Shown: piece by piece, positions 33,180 to 41,177 of the stretch
How the letters are laid out: each line of letters begins with the position of its first letter
How positions within the stretch are numbered: position 1 is the stretch's first letter
The notes under the pieces: generated by a model
What the model was told of the DNA's origin: nothing
Seen by the model: only the letters and a program-made list of their open reading frames with translations
The model's database searches: none
Assembly (NCBI RefSeq): GCF_001905345.1
Contig: NZ_LFBV01000003.1
Coordinates: forward strand, 674,985-738,984
Reading direction: 5' to 3'
Length of the DNA stretch: 64,000 bases
Source: Streptomyces uncialis
GTDB lineage: Bacteria; Actinomycetota; Actinomycetes; Streptomycetales; Streptomycetaceae
Program-made: the position numbers and the translations under genes

Positions 33180-34866
33180 GGCTGACTCCCTGGGTGACGG
33201 GGTGGGCGACGGGCAGCTCGGCGAAGGGCTTCGCGGTGTGGACGATCCGGCCGCCCACGAGGGTCAGCACGGACTCGATGCGCGGGATGACCTCTTCGTC
33301 GACGGTGAGGTAGTCGTCGCTGAGGACGGCGAGGTCGGCGAGCAGACCGGGTTCGAGGCGGCCCCGCTCGTTCTCCTCGAAGCTGAACCACGTACCGGAG
33401 GCGGTGTAGCCGCGCAGCGCCTCCTCGCGGGTGAGCAGATGCCGCGGGTCCAGGGTGTCGTTGCCGGTGACGGTACGGCCGTTGAGGAACCAGGCGAGGG
33501 TCGCGAAGGGGTTGTACGAGGCGACCCGCATGGCGTCGGAGCCGAGACCGAGCGGGATCCCCCGTTCGATGAGGGTGCGCAGCGGCGGGGCCTCGGCGAC
33601 GGTCTCGGCGCCCCAGGCGGTGATGGCCTCGTCGCCCTGGAAGCGGAACAGGCCCTGGGCGAGGACACCGGCGCCGAGGGCGGCGATCCGGTCGACGTCG
33701 ACGGGCCGCAGGGGCTCGGCGTGCACCAGGGACCAGCGCAGATCGCTGATGTCGTGCTCGGCGTGCACCTGCTCCCAGGCGGTGAGGACCGCGTCGATGG
33801 TCTCGTGGTGGTGTGCGTGGGTGTGCACGGTCCAGCGGTTGCGGGCCAGGTCGGTGAACATCTGCCGGAGCTGGTCGCGGACCTCGTCGTCGATGACGAC
33901 GGGGTGGGCGATCTTGTCGACGGTGCGGTACAGGGCGACCTCGCCGGAGCCGATGACGCGCAGCATGTTGTCGCCGACGTCGAGCGGGGTGAAGCGGAGG
34001 TAGCCGGCGAGCTCGTCCATCTCGGTGCCGGCCCGGGACGCGTGGACTGCGAGGCGGCTGCGGACGGTCAGCAGACCGCGGCGCCAGGTCTCACGGATCG
34101 CGGGGTAGGCGTCGGGGCCGCTGTTGAAGCCGCCGCCGTCGATGGCGCCGGTGATCCCGAGCCGGTTGAGCTCGCGGGACATCTCGGCGGTGGAGGCGAC
34201 CTGCTCCTCGAAGGTGGGGCTCGGCATCCGCCGGTAGAACCACTCCATCAGCGGGGTGCCGTTGACCTTGCCGGTGAGTTCGCCGTCGGCGCCGGTCTCG
34301 AACGAGGCCGGGTCGAAGCCCTCCTCGGCGAGTTCGCGGACCAGTGCGTGGTCGACGCCGAGGACACGCATCGCGGCGGTGTTGAGGACGGCCCAGTCGT
34401 AGAGGAACTGTACGTAGACCGGGTTGTCGGGGGCCGCGGCGTCGAGTTCCGCGCGGCTCGGGCCGCGGTTCTCGGGGAACTGGGCGGGGTGCCAGCCGCC
34501 GATGACCCTGATCCAGCTGCCGGCGGGGCGCTCGGCGGAGCGGCGGGTGATGGCCGCGAGTCCGCTCTCCAGGGTGAGCTCGTCCTCCCAGCGGACCTCG
34601 TCGCGCCAGGTGCGTCCGGCGCGGACGATGTGGACGTGCGAGTCGATCAGCCCGGGGACGACGCGCCGCCCGGCGAGGTCCACCACGGTGGTGCCGGGAC
34701 CTGCGAGGTCCTCGATCTCCCGGCTGGTGCCGATCGCAGTGATCCGCTCGCCGCTGACGGCGACGGCTTCCACCTCGGCGCTGCGGGCGTCGGTGGACAT
34801 GGTGGTCACGCGCCCGTTCAGGAGCACCAGATCGGGGTGCGCGGCGGAAGGCGGTGTGCTGCTCAT
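33172..34866 (-). CDS. Amidohydrolase family 3 protein (YtcJ-like)
   Basis: 564-residue amidohydrolase of the YtcJ/AepA type. The composite beta domain opens DLVLLNGRVTTMS and the metal HxH is in VPGLIDSHVHIVRAG. Further marks are the YtcJ-type IRVIGGWHPAQFPENRGPS, VHTHAHHHETI, SLVHAEPL and GLGSDAMRVASYNPFATL with the catalytic Asp. The ATG at 34866 is preferred over upstream in-frame ATGs because GGAG lies 9 nt before it. First gene of the importer operon; it follows the binding-protein gene after 466 bp. Two different amidohydrolases in one operon suggest two successive C-N bond cleavages. Confidence 0.9.
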   Translation of the reverse strand: MSSTPPSAAHPDLVLLNGRVTTMSTDARSAEVEAVAVSGERITAIGTSREIEDLAGPGTTVVDLAGRRVVPGLIDSHVHIVRAGRTWRDEVRWEDELTLESGLAAITRRSAERPAGSWIRVIGGWHPAQFPENRGPSRAELDAAAPDNPVYVQFLYDWAVLNTAAMRVLGVDHALVRELAEEGFDPASFETGADGELTGKVNGTPLMEWFYRRMPSPTFEEQVASTAEMSRELNRLGITGAIDGGGFNSGPDAYPAIRETWRRGLLTVRSRLAVHASRAGTEMDELAGYLRFTPLDVGDNMLRVIGSGEVALYRTVDKIAHPVVIDDEVRDQLRQMFTDLARNRWTVHTHAHHHETIDAVLTAWEQVHAEHDISDLRWSLVHAEPLRPVDVDRIAALGAGVLAQGLFRFQGDEAITAWGAETVAEAPPLRTLIERGIPLGLGSDAMRVASYNPFATLAWFLNGRTVTGNDTLDPRHLLTREEALRGYTASGTWFSFEENERGRLEPGLLADLAVLSDDYLTVDEEVIPRIESVLTLVGGRIVHTAKPFAELPVAHPVTQGVSRA

Positions 34867-35332
34867 GGGTGGGTTCTCCATCCGGGGTTTACGGAGGGTG
34901 GGTACTGAGAGGTGCACAGCGGGGGGGGGCGGCGTGGGGCTCCGGCGCCTCGTGCGGCGTCCTGCGGATGCCGTGGGAGGCGGGCCGGGGTTCGGTGGGG
35001 TGGGTCCACCCGGCGGATCGGCTGCTGTGGTGTGTGGTTCTCGTGACGCGTGGTGCCGGTGGTACGTGATGCGTGGTGCTGGTGGTGCTGGTGATGTTCG
35101 TGGTGCGTGGTGCCGGTGACACGTGTGTGGTGCTGTGCCGCCTGGTTACTGCCTGGTCACCGCTTGGTTCTCGCGACGGGTGGCGTCGGCGAGGGCCGCG
35201 TACGGGGTTGCCGGGTGCAGCCGGCCGGGCGGCGGGTCGGCGAGGGCGGACCGGGGTACGGGCGCACGGTCCGTGCCCGCGGTCTGCGGGTGGCGCGGGG
35301 AGGTTCCCGCGCTCCGGGGACGCGGCGTCCGG
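34867..35332. other. Spacer between binding-protein gene and importer operon, with hairpin and GT-rich repeats
   Basis: 466 bp without a gene. Just past the binding-protein stop (minus strand) is a hairpin GCGCGGG-GAGGTT-CCCGCGC at 35293-35312. It could act as an attenuator, letting the binding protein be made in excess of the importer. From about 35040 to 35135 the plus strand is a run of imperfect GTGGTGC/GTGCTGGTG repeats with strong strand asymmetry. Confidence 0.6.
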
Positions 35333-36913
35333 TCAGCCCACGATCTTGGCGTCCTTGTAGCGGAAGACCGCCACGTCGTTCGTCGTGGAGACGATGTTGT
35401 CGACCTTCTTGGGGTTGTACGCCCAGAAGCCGGAGTAGTCGAAGTAACCGCAGTCCAGCGCTTCGTCGTTCACTATCTTGGACATCTTCTTCCAGGCCGT
35501 CTCGCGTGCGTCGGGGGTCTTGGCGGCAAGGCCCTCCTCGGCGGCGGCCGTCAGCTCCGGGTACTGCGCCTTCAGCGGGTTGCCGGGTGCGGTGGGCGCG
35601 AACTTGCGGTTGTAGTAGTCGTAGGCGCCCGAGCGGGAACCGTCCGAGAGGATGGAGGCCGGGTACTTGCCGTTCTGGTAGGTGCTCAGGAACTGCGGGA
35701 AGTTCGGCAGTTCGAGCTCGACCTCGATCCCGATCTTCTCCATCTGGCTGCGGAACAGCTCGGCGATGGTGCGCTGGGTGTCATAGCTGATCAGGGTGAA
35801 CGACTTCGGTGCGCTGCCGGCCTCGGACAGCAGCTTCTTGGCCTTGGCGAGGTCGAAGGGGTATCCGCCGAGCGCCGCGTCGTAGCCGGGCTGGCCCTCC
35901 GGGATGCGCTGGAGGTGGGTCTTGCCCTTGCCGCCGAGCGCCGCGTCGATGTAGTCCTGCGGGTTCATCGCGTGGCAGATGGCCTGACGGTACTTCTTGT
36001 CCTTGAACACGCCCTCCGTGTCGTACATCTGGAGGTGCCAGAGCACGGACGGGAACCAGGTGGACTTGAGTCCTTCCTTGTCCGCGCGGGACGCGAGCGG
36101 GGGTGTGGTCCAGACGACGTCGAGCTGTCCGGCCCGCAGCGCGTTGTAGAGGCTGTCGGGGTCGTTGATCTGCGTGATCTCGACATTGGCGGGTCCGACG
36201 GACTTCTTGTCGTAGTACTTGTCGAAGGCCTTGACCGCGGTCCGCAGCCCCTTGGTGGTCTTCGCGGCGTCGAAGGCCCACGGGCCGGTACCGGCCGGCT
36301 TGGTCTTCCAGGTGCCGTCGGCGAGCGCCTTGGGCGAGACCATGAACATCCCCAGCCGGGCGAGGTTGTTGATCAGGCTGGGCGCGGCCTGCTTGAGGTC
36401 GATCCGGACGTGGGTGGCGTCCACGGCGGTGATCGTCTTCACGGCGTCGAGCTGGCTGCGGTACTGGCTCGGGCTGCTCTTGACGCGTTCCAGGTTCTTG
36501 ACCACGGCCGCGGCGTCGAACGGGGTGCCGTCGTGGAAGACCACGCCCGAGCGGAGGGTGAGTTCGATGCGCTCCGGCGTCTCCTTCCAGGAGGTGGCGA
36601 GCTGGGGCTTGAGGGTGAAGCCGTCGGGGGCCACGCTCATCAGCGGTTCGTAGACCAGCGAGGAGAACGTGCTGTTCTGCTTGTTGACCGTGTCCCAGTC
36701 GTCGAACTGCTGGTTGGTGCCGACGCGCAGGGTGCCGCTCGGTCCGTCCCCGGAGGTCTTCGGGGCGCCTGCCGAGTCCTTCGTACCGCCGCACGCGGTG
36801 AGGGTGACGGCGAGGGCGGTGGCGAGCAGGGCGCCGCCGGAGCGGACACCGGGGGTTCTTGTCCGGGCCGAGCCGGCCCGTCTGCGCGAAGTGGACCGTT
36901 CATTGACTGTCAC
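35333..36913 (-). CDS. Solute-binding lipoprotein of the peptide/nickel ABC family
   Basis: 526-residue family-5 extracellular solute-binding protein. After an Arg-rich N-terminus, a signal segment GALLATALAVTLTACGG ends in a lipobox, so it is anchored outside the membrane by the acylated Cys near residue 42. Mature-domain marks include WDTVNKQNSTFSSLVYEPLM, ELTLRSGVVFHDGTPFDAAAVVKNLE and CHAMNPQDYIDAALGGKG. The GTG at 36913 is chosen because a GGAGG site lies exactly 8 nt before it; an upstream in-frame GTG would place its codons over that site. It delivers substrate to the importer encoded downstream and is divergent from the XRE-cupin regulator. Confidence 0.93.
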   Translation of the reverse strand: MTVNERSTSRRRAGSARTRTPGVRSGGALLATALAVTLTACGGTKDSAGAPKTSGDGPSGTLRVGTNQQFDDWDTVNKQNSTFSSLVYEPLMSVAPDGFTLKPQLATSWKETPERIELTLRSGVVFHDGTPFDAAAVVKNLERVKSSPSQYRSQLDAVKTITAVDATHVRIDLKQAAPSLINNLARLGMFMVSPKALADGTWKTKPAGTGPWAFDAAKTTKGLRTAVKAFDKYYDKKSVGPANVEITQINDPDSLYNALRAGQLDVVWTTPPLASRADKEGLKSTWFPSVLWHLQMYDTEGVFKDKKYRQAICHAMNPQDYIDAALGGKGKTHLQRIPEGQPGYDAALGGYPFDLAKAKKLLSEAGSAPKSFTLISYDTQRTIAELFRSQMEKIGIEVELELPNFPQFLSTYQNGKYPASILSDGSRSGAYDYYNRKFAPTAPGNPLKAQYPELTAAAEEGLAAKTPDARETAWKKMSKIVNDEALDCGYFDYSGFWAYNPKKVDNIVSTTNDVAVFRYKDAKIVG

Positions 36914-36963
36914 AGCGAGAACCTCCACACAAGGTTGTGCGCCCTCCTGGAAGGGGCTTGTGC

Positions 36964-37114
36964 GCTATAGTGCACGCTCCGTGCAGCATTCTTGTCAAGG
37001 GTTAAATCAAACCCCACCCCAATCTGAAATATCGCCCCCGATCGGGTGACAGCTGTGCACCATGTCAGCCATGCTGTACAGCGGTGCACACTCCTATACA
37101 GTCGGCATGTGCAC
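36964..37114. promoter_or_regulatory. Divergent promoter region with four GTGCAC sites
   Basis: GTGCAC occurs at 36970-36975, 37055-37060, 37084-37089 and 37109-37114. The middle two form TGTGCACC...GGTGCACA (8-bp arms, 37054-37061 and 37083-37090) around the 10-bp palindrome GCTGTACAGC (37073-37082). TATA-like elements lie at 36964-36969 (minus) and 37095-37100 (TATACA, plus). This is the likely binding region of the adjacent XRE-cupin regulator. Confidence 0.65.
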
Positions 37115-37165
37115 GAAGACACGGGAGCGACCGGACCGACCGCACCAAGAGAAGCAGGAGCCGCC

Positions 37166-37927
37166 ATGAAGCCAGCGGGGGGAAGTCCCGGACTCGGCGC
37201 GCGACTGAGGAGGGTCCGTTCCGAACGCGGCCTGTCCCTTCGCGAACTCGGCCGGCTCGCGGGCTGCTCGGCGAGCCTGATCTCACAGGTGGAACGCGGC
37301 CAGACCGCCCCGTCCGCGGGCGTGATCTACGGGATCGCCAACGCGCTCGGCATCTCCCTCGACTATCTCTTCGGGGTCGGCGAGGACAGTACGTCCCCCT
37401 CCTCCGCGCGCCGGGCCGACGAGCCGCGGTCGGCCATGGCGGCGAACGGGACCGCGCCCCGGCTGGCCATGGCGGTCGGCGCGGTGGCGGCGTCCGGTCC
37501 GGGCCCCGGCTCCGACGGTCTGCCGGACCCCGACGGCCTCCCGGACCTCGATCCCGTACCCCCGCCGTCCCTCGCGCTGCCCGAGGAACCGGTGGTCCAG
37601 CGCCGGGGCCGGCGGCGCACCATCGATCTGGCGAGCGGGGTCCGCTGGGAGCGGCTCACCCCCCAGCAGGACGCGCGGGTGGACTTCCTGGAGGTCGTGT
37701 ACCAGCCCTTCGGCCGGTCGACCGACAGCCGTGCCCCGATCCGCCACGACGGCCGCGAGTACCAGCTCGTGCTGCACGGCACCCTGCACGCGGACGTCGG
37801 CTTCGAGACCTACGTCCTGGAGGCGGGCGACTCACTGGCCTTCGACTCCGCGACCCCGCATCAGTACCGCAACATGTCGGACCAGGAGGTCCGGGTCATC
37901 TCCGTGGTGGTCCACCACACCGCGTGA
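37166..37927 (+). CDS. XRE-family regulator with C-terminal cupin sensor
   Basis: 253-residue regulator. The helix-turn-helix covers about residues 10-65: GARLRRVRSERGLSLRELGR, CSASLISQVERGQTAPSAG, IANALGISLDYLFG. A Pro/Ala-rich linker of ~90 residues leads to a cupin beta-barrel (REYQLVLHGTLHADVGFETY, LEAGDSLAFDSATPHQYRN). Proteins of this design usually bind a small ligand in the cupin and control adjacent catabolic or transport genes. GGAG lies 5 nt before ATG 37166. It is divergent from the binding-lipoprotein gene and the GTGCAC sites lie between them, so it probably controls the importer and degradation genes and itself. Confidence 0.92.
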   Translation: MKPAGGSPGLGARLRRVRSERGLSLRELGRLAGCSASLISQVERGQTAPSAGVIYGIANALGISLDYLFGVGEDSTSPSSARRADEPRSAMAANGTAPRLAMAVGAVAASGPGPGSDGLPDPDGLPDLDPVPPPSLALPEEPVVQRRGRRRTIDLASGVRWERLTPQQDARVDFLEVVYQPFGRSTDSRAPIRHDGREYQLVLHGTLHADVGFETYVLEAGDSLAFDSATPHQYRNMSDQEVRVISVVVHHTA

Positions 37928-37929
37928 CG

Positions 37930-37966
37930 CCCTGGGGGCAGCCGGTCCGGCCGGCTGCCCGCAGGG
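37930..37966. terminator. Bidirectional hairpin between convergent genes
   Basis: Core arms GGGCAGCCGG (37936-37945) and CCGGCTGCCC (37951-37960), extended by outer CCCTG/CAGGG pairs. It lies 3 bp after the regulator stop and 30 bp from the stop of the convergent gene. Confidence 0.8.
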
Positions 37967-37995
37967 TGGGTCTCAGGAGGGCAGGAGGGGGCAGG

Positions 37996-38901
37996 TCAGG
38001 GGGCGAAGTCCGCCAGGGCCGTGTCCAGCACCCGGCGGGCGGCGAGCCCGGCCGCCCCGGGCGGTGAGCAGGCCAGTACGGCGTGCTGCTTGCCGTCGGT
38101 CCCGGTGAAGACCCGGTCCACGCACTCGCGGACCTCGCCGACATCCTCGTTCCGGTACGAGTAGTGCAGCTCGGCCGCGTCCCCGGACGGGTTCTCCGGG
38201 CCGCTGTCCACCCGGCCGAGGGCGAGCCGCCGGTAGTCCTCCCGGGACTTGAGCGGCCGCTCCGCCAGGCCGACCGCCTCCAGCGGGTCCGCCCCCGACG
38301 CCCCGAACACCTGCACCAGACCACGCTGGTCGGGCGACCGGTAGAACACCGACCCGTCCTCCAGCGAGTGCTCCCAGCCCTCGGGGACGGCGATCGTGAA
38401 CCCTCTGGTGGGCTCCGTGACCCGGACGAACCCCGGTGAAGGGGACTCCCCGCCACCCGGCGCCGTGTCCTCCCCGCCCGGGGTCGTGCCATCGGTACCG
38501 TTCGTGCCGCCCGTGCCGTCCGGCGAGTCCAGCGACGCACCGCCGCCCGTCGGCGAGGTCTGCGAACCGCCCGTCGCGGGCGGTGACCAGTGGTAGCCGG
38601 TGCTGTCCGTCCGCCGGGACTCGTCGCCCCCGCCGCCGTCCCGGTCCGCGGTCAGCCACAGCACCACCCCCGCCACGGCCAGGACCCCGCCGGCCACCAG
38701 GGCGATCACCGGACCCCTGCCCCAGCCGGGACCGCCGCCGGGAGCGGGGCCGCCGCCCCACCCCGATCCGCCGCCCCACCCGGGGCCGCCCGCCTGCCCG
38801 GGGCCGCCCGCCCAGCCGGGGGCGGGCGGCGGCCCCTGCGGCCCCGGGTCCCGCTCCCAGCGCTGGGTCTCCGGATTCCACCGGGGTACGCCCTCGCTCA
38901 T
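37996..38901 (-). CDS. Membrane-anchored protein with Gly/Pro-rich cytoplasmic N-terminus
   Basis: 301-residue protein with no catalytic motif I recognise. The N-terminus SEGVPRWNPETQRWERDP is followed by a Gly/Pro/Trp repeat (residues 20-62), one membrane helix (about 64-84), an acidic Gly/Ser/Thr-rich spacer (to ~150) and a compact C-terminal domain (GFVRVTEPTRGFTIAVPEGW, YHYSYRNEDVGEVRECVDRV). The latter looks like the outside beta-domain common in actinobacterial serine/threonine-kinase-associated and envelope proteins. It starts 1 bp after the stop of the 128-aa gene. Likely cell-envelope protein exposed outside; role unknown. Confidence 0.82.
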   Translation of the reverse strand: MSEGVPRWNPETQRWERDPGPQGPPPAPGWAGGPGQAGGPGWGGGSGWGGGPAPGGGPGWGRGPVIALVAGGVLAVAGVVLWLTADRDGGGGDESRRTDSTGYHWSPPATGGSQTSPTGGGASLDSPDGTGGTNGTDGTTPGGEDTAPGGGESPSPGFVRVTEPTRGFTIAVPEGWEHSLEDGSVFYRSPDQRGLVQVFGASGADPLEAVGLAERPLKSREDYRRLALGRVDSGPENPSGDAAELHYSYRNEDVGEVRECVDRVFTGTDGKQHAVLACSPPGAAGLAARRVLDTALADFAP

Positions 38902-38902
38902 G

Positions 38903-39289
38903 TCAGCCGCCCAGCAGCGCGGCGAGCAGTTCGGCGAGGGCCACGCCGGAGACGAGGGCGCCGGCGACCTGCCCCGCGTCGGCCAGGGAGTCCCGCAGGA
39001 GCGCCAGCCTGCCGGGGCCCGCGCCGCCGGAACCCGTGATCTCCGCCTCGGTGGCCACCAGTTCGGCGTCGAGGATCTGGGCGTCCCGGGTGGCCTCAAG
39101 ACGCGTCAGGTCCGCACGCAGCGCCCGGACCGCCGCGAGCAGCTCGTCCTGTCCCGGACCGGCCGTCCCGGGAGGCGAGTTGGTGGTGGTCGCGGAGCCA
39201 TGGGAGCCGAAGTTCAGTGCGCTGTGGGACACGGAACCGATCCGTATGCCCGCGCCGGGTCCGTCCCGCTCACTGCCGTCGCTGCTCAT
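38903..39289 (-). CDS. Small protein with a short beta motif shared with its neighbour
   Basis: 128-residue protein. After ~14 flexible residues comes IRIGSVSHSALNFGSHGSAT (15-34), then a Ser/Pro/Gly spacer, a helical segment (DELLAAVRALRADLTRLEATR...AELVATEAEI) that could form a coiled coil, and a hydrophobic end (VAGALVSGVALAELLAALLGG). The first motif closely resembles the C-terminal tail of the protein encoded upstream. The ATG at 39289 overlaps that gene by 20 bp. It resembles small uncharacterised streptomycete proteins of this N-motif plus helical type. Function unknown; a partner of the membrane protein is suggested. Confidence 0.75.
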   Translation of the reverse strand: MSSDGSERDGPGAGIRIGSVSHSALNFGSHGSATTTNSPPGTAGPGQDELLAAVRALRADLTRLEATRDAQILDAELVATEAEITGSGGAGPGRLALLRDSLADAGQVAGALVSGVALAELLAALLGG

Positions 39290-41177
39290 TTCCCGTCCCC
39301 CGGTTCGTGTTGTTGTCCGTGACGGCGGTGGACCGTTCGCCGAAGCCGAAGGCGCTGTTGCGCGCCGACTCGATGTAGACCCCGCCGCTGACATTGACGA
39401 TCTTCTGCTCGAAGGCGGCCGTCTGCCAGCCCGCGTCGTACAGAGCGTGCTTGACGCCCTCCCCCACCCGCTCCTGGATGCTCTGAAGATAGCGCCGTAC
39501 GTCCATCCACTCGAAGAGGGACGCCTCGTCGCTCGCGCCCAGTTCCCGGACGGCGAGGGCCGGACCCTCGGGCAGCGCGCCCCTGTTGCCCTCGACCGCC
39601 ACGTTCCAGCCGCTGCCCGACCAGCCGCCGAGCAGGGCGACGGACCCAGCCAGCGACGACGGGGTGCGGGTCAGCGCCCGAACCGCCTTGCTGAACGCGC
39701 TGTTGTGGACGTAGCGGTGTGCCGTGCGGTCGGCGTCCCGGAACTCGCGGAGCACCGGCAGCAGCACATAGGGCGCGACCTCCAGCATCAGCATGCCGCC
39801 CTGGGTGTGGACGCGGACGTACACGGTGACCATCAGCTCGCCCTCCCAGCCGCCGACCCTGATCCGCAGGAAGTGGCGGCGGGCCTCGCCGCCCTCCTCG
39901 ATCGCCTCCCGGCGCTGCACCGCGAAACGCTCGGCGTCGTACGGGGCCTCCTCGCGGCGCCGGAGTCCGTCGGGCGGCAGGAACACGCACTCGTCGACCT
40001 CCAGCTCCCGCAGCCGGTCCCGCACCACCTCGGCGGCCCGCGGTGATCCGTGCGGGGAGGGTGTGCGCAGGGCTTCCACCAGCGGGCGGACCCGCTCCAG
40101 CGCCGCGCGGTTGTCCACGGGCTCCGGCTGATGCCCCGCGCGGGGGCGCAGTTCCACGGTGAGCGTCCAGGGCTCGTAGGGCTCGCCCGCGCCCCGGAAG
40201 GGGTCGGCCGAGTCGTAGATCGCGAGCGGTGAGTGCTGCTCCCGGCGCACCAGCGCCAGCAGCCGACGCGCACGGCCGTCCCGTACCGCCTCGGCCGGAT
40301 CGACGGTGGGGTCGGGGAAGTGGGCGGCGGACAGCGGTCCGTCCATCAGCCGGGCGAAGCCGCCCTGCCGGAGCCCCACGAGAACGGCGATCACCAGGAA
40401 CGGTACGTACAACGGCACCAGAGGATCGGGCCAGTCGATCCAGGCGGAGAGCTCTCTCCACGGCACGAACGAGAAAAGCATCGCCGGCGGGTGCAGGAGG
40501 AGCCCCAGGAGGCCGGACCCGAGCTGCCGGGCCTCGTCCCAGAAGGGGAACATGGTCAGCATCGCCGCCACCAGCATCAGCGTGACGTACCAGCGCAGGA
40601 CGGTGCCGAGGGCGCGCAGCAAGGGCGATGCCCGGCGCAGTCTCCGCCGCGTCCTCGACACGGCGGTGAACAGCAGCGAGGGCAGCATGATCCAGAGGAA
40701 TTCCCCGCCGGTGAGCGGCAGGGCGGCGACCCATACCGCCAGGATCGCGAGCGCCCACCGCAGTTCCAGCCGACGGGCCAGCAGGGCGTGGGCGAGGACC
40801 CGGGCCGCGTCGATCCCGAACGACGGTGCGGCGAAGCGCTCTTCGTGTACGTACAGCTCGTTGATGACCGTGTCGCGGAACCGTTTGTCGAGATGGGTCC
40901 CGGCGCACAGATAGCGGCACGCCTCGCTCGCCTCGGGCCGGACGGGGCTCCGCACCGTGACCCGGTCGGGCCGGTCTGCTTCGTCCCGCTCGTCCTGCTC
41001 GTCGGACCAGCCGGGCCCATCGGGTCGGTTGGGCGGGGCGGGCGGGTCGAGCTCGTACCGCTCATCCGGCTCGTCGGGGCGGTCGGGCTCGTCCGACCGG
41101 TCAGGCGGGTCGGGGCGGTCAGGCGGGTCGGGGCGGTCGGGGTCGGCCCGCTGACCGGGTACCGGGCTCTCGCTCAT
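39270..41177 (-). CDS. Multi-pass membrane protein with charged repeat N-terminus
   Basis: 635-residue protein, family not recognised. Residues 12-72 are a strongly charged Asp/Pro/Arg repeat (DRPDPPD-type). A short domain (ACRYLCAGTHLDKRFRDTVI) precedes four to five membrane segments between about 140 and 270 (for example ALAILAVWVAALPL, LRWYVTLMLVAAMLTMF, VPFLVIAVLVGL). The soluble C-terminal part (~280-590) is mixed alpha/beta, and the extreme tail carries VYIESARNSAFGFGERSTAV. ATG 41177 is the last start before the repeat; sequence upstream is Arg/Pro shadow. First gene of a three-gene operon. A sensing or scaffold role at the membrane is possible but unproven. Confidence 0.82.
   Translation of the reverse strand: MSESPVPGQRADPDRPDPPDRPDPPDRSDEPDRPDEPDERYELDPPAPPNRPDGPGWSDEQDERDEADRPDRVTVRSPVRPEASEACRYLCAGTHLDKRFRDTVINELYVHEERFAAPSFGIDAARVLAHALLARRLELRWALAILAVWVAALPLTGGEFLWIMLPSLLFTAVSRTRRRLRRASPLLRALGTVLRWYVTLMLVAAMLTMFPFWDEARQLGSGLLGLLLHPPAMLFSFVPWRELSAWIDWPDPLVPLYVPFLVIAVLVGLRQGGFARLMDGPLSAAHFPDPTVDPAEAVRDGRARRLLALVRREQHSPLAIYDSADPFRGAGEPYEPWTLTVELRPRAGHQPEPVDNRAALERVRPLVEALRTPSPHGSPRAAEVVRDRLRELEVDECVFLPPDGLRRREEAPYDAERFAVQRREAIEEGGEARRHFLRIRVGGWEGELMVTVYVRVHTQGGMLMLEVAPYVLLPVLREFRDADRTAHRYVHNSAFSKAVRALTRTPSSLAGSVALLGGWSGSGWNVAVEGNRGALPEGPALAVRELGASDEASLFEWMDVRRYLQSIQERVGEGVKHALYDAGWQTAAFEQKIVNVSGGVYIESARNSAFGFGERSTAVTDNNTNRGTGNEQRRQ

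Noticed and set aside
33172..34917. Upstream in-frame starts of the family-3 amidohydrolase (34917, 34881)
   Set aside because: Neither has a ribosome-binding site, while the ATG at 34866 has GGAG at the right distance.
36964..36998. Minus-strand TTGACA (36998-36993) and TATAGC (36969-36964) as a promoter for the binding protein
   Set aside because: The spacing is 23 bp, too long for a standard sigma-70 promoter, so I list only the region and not the promoter.
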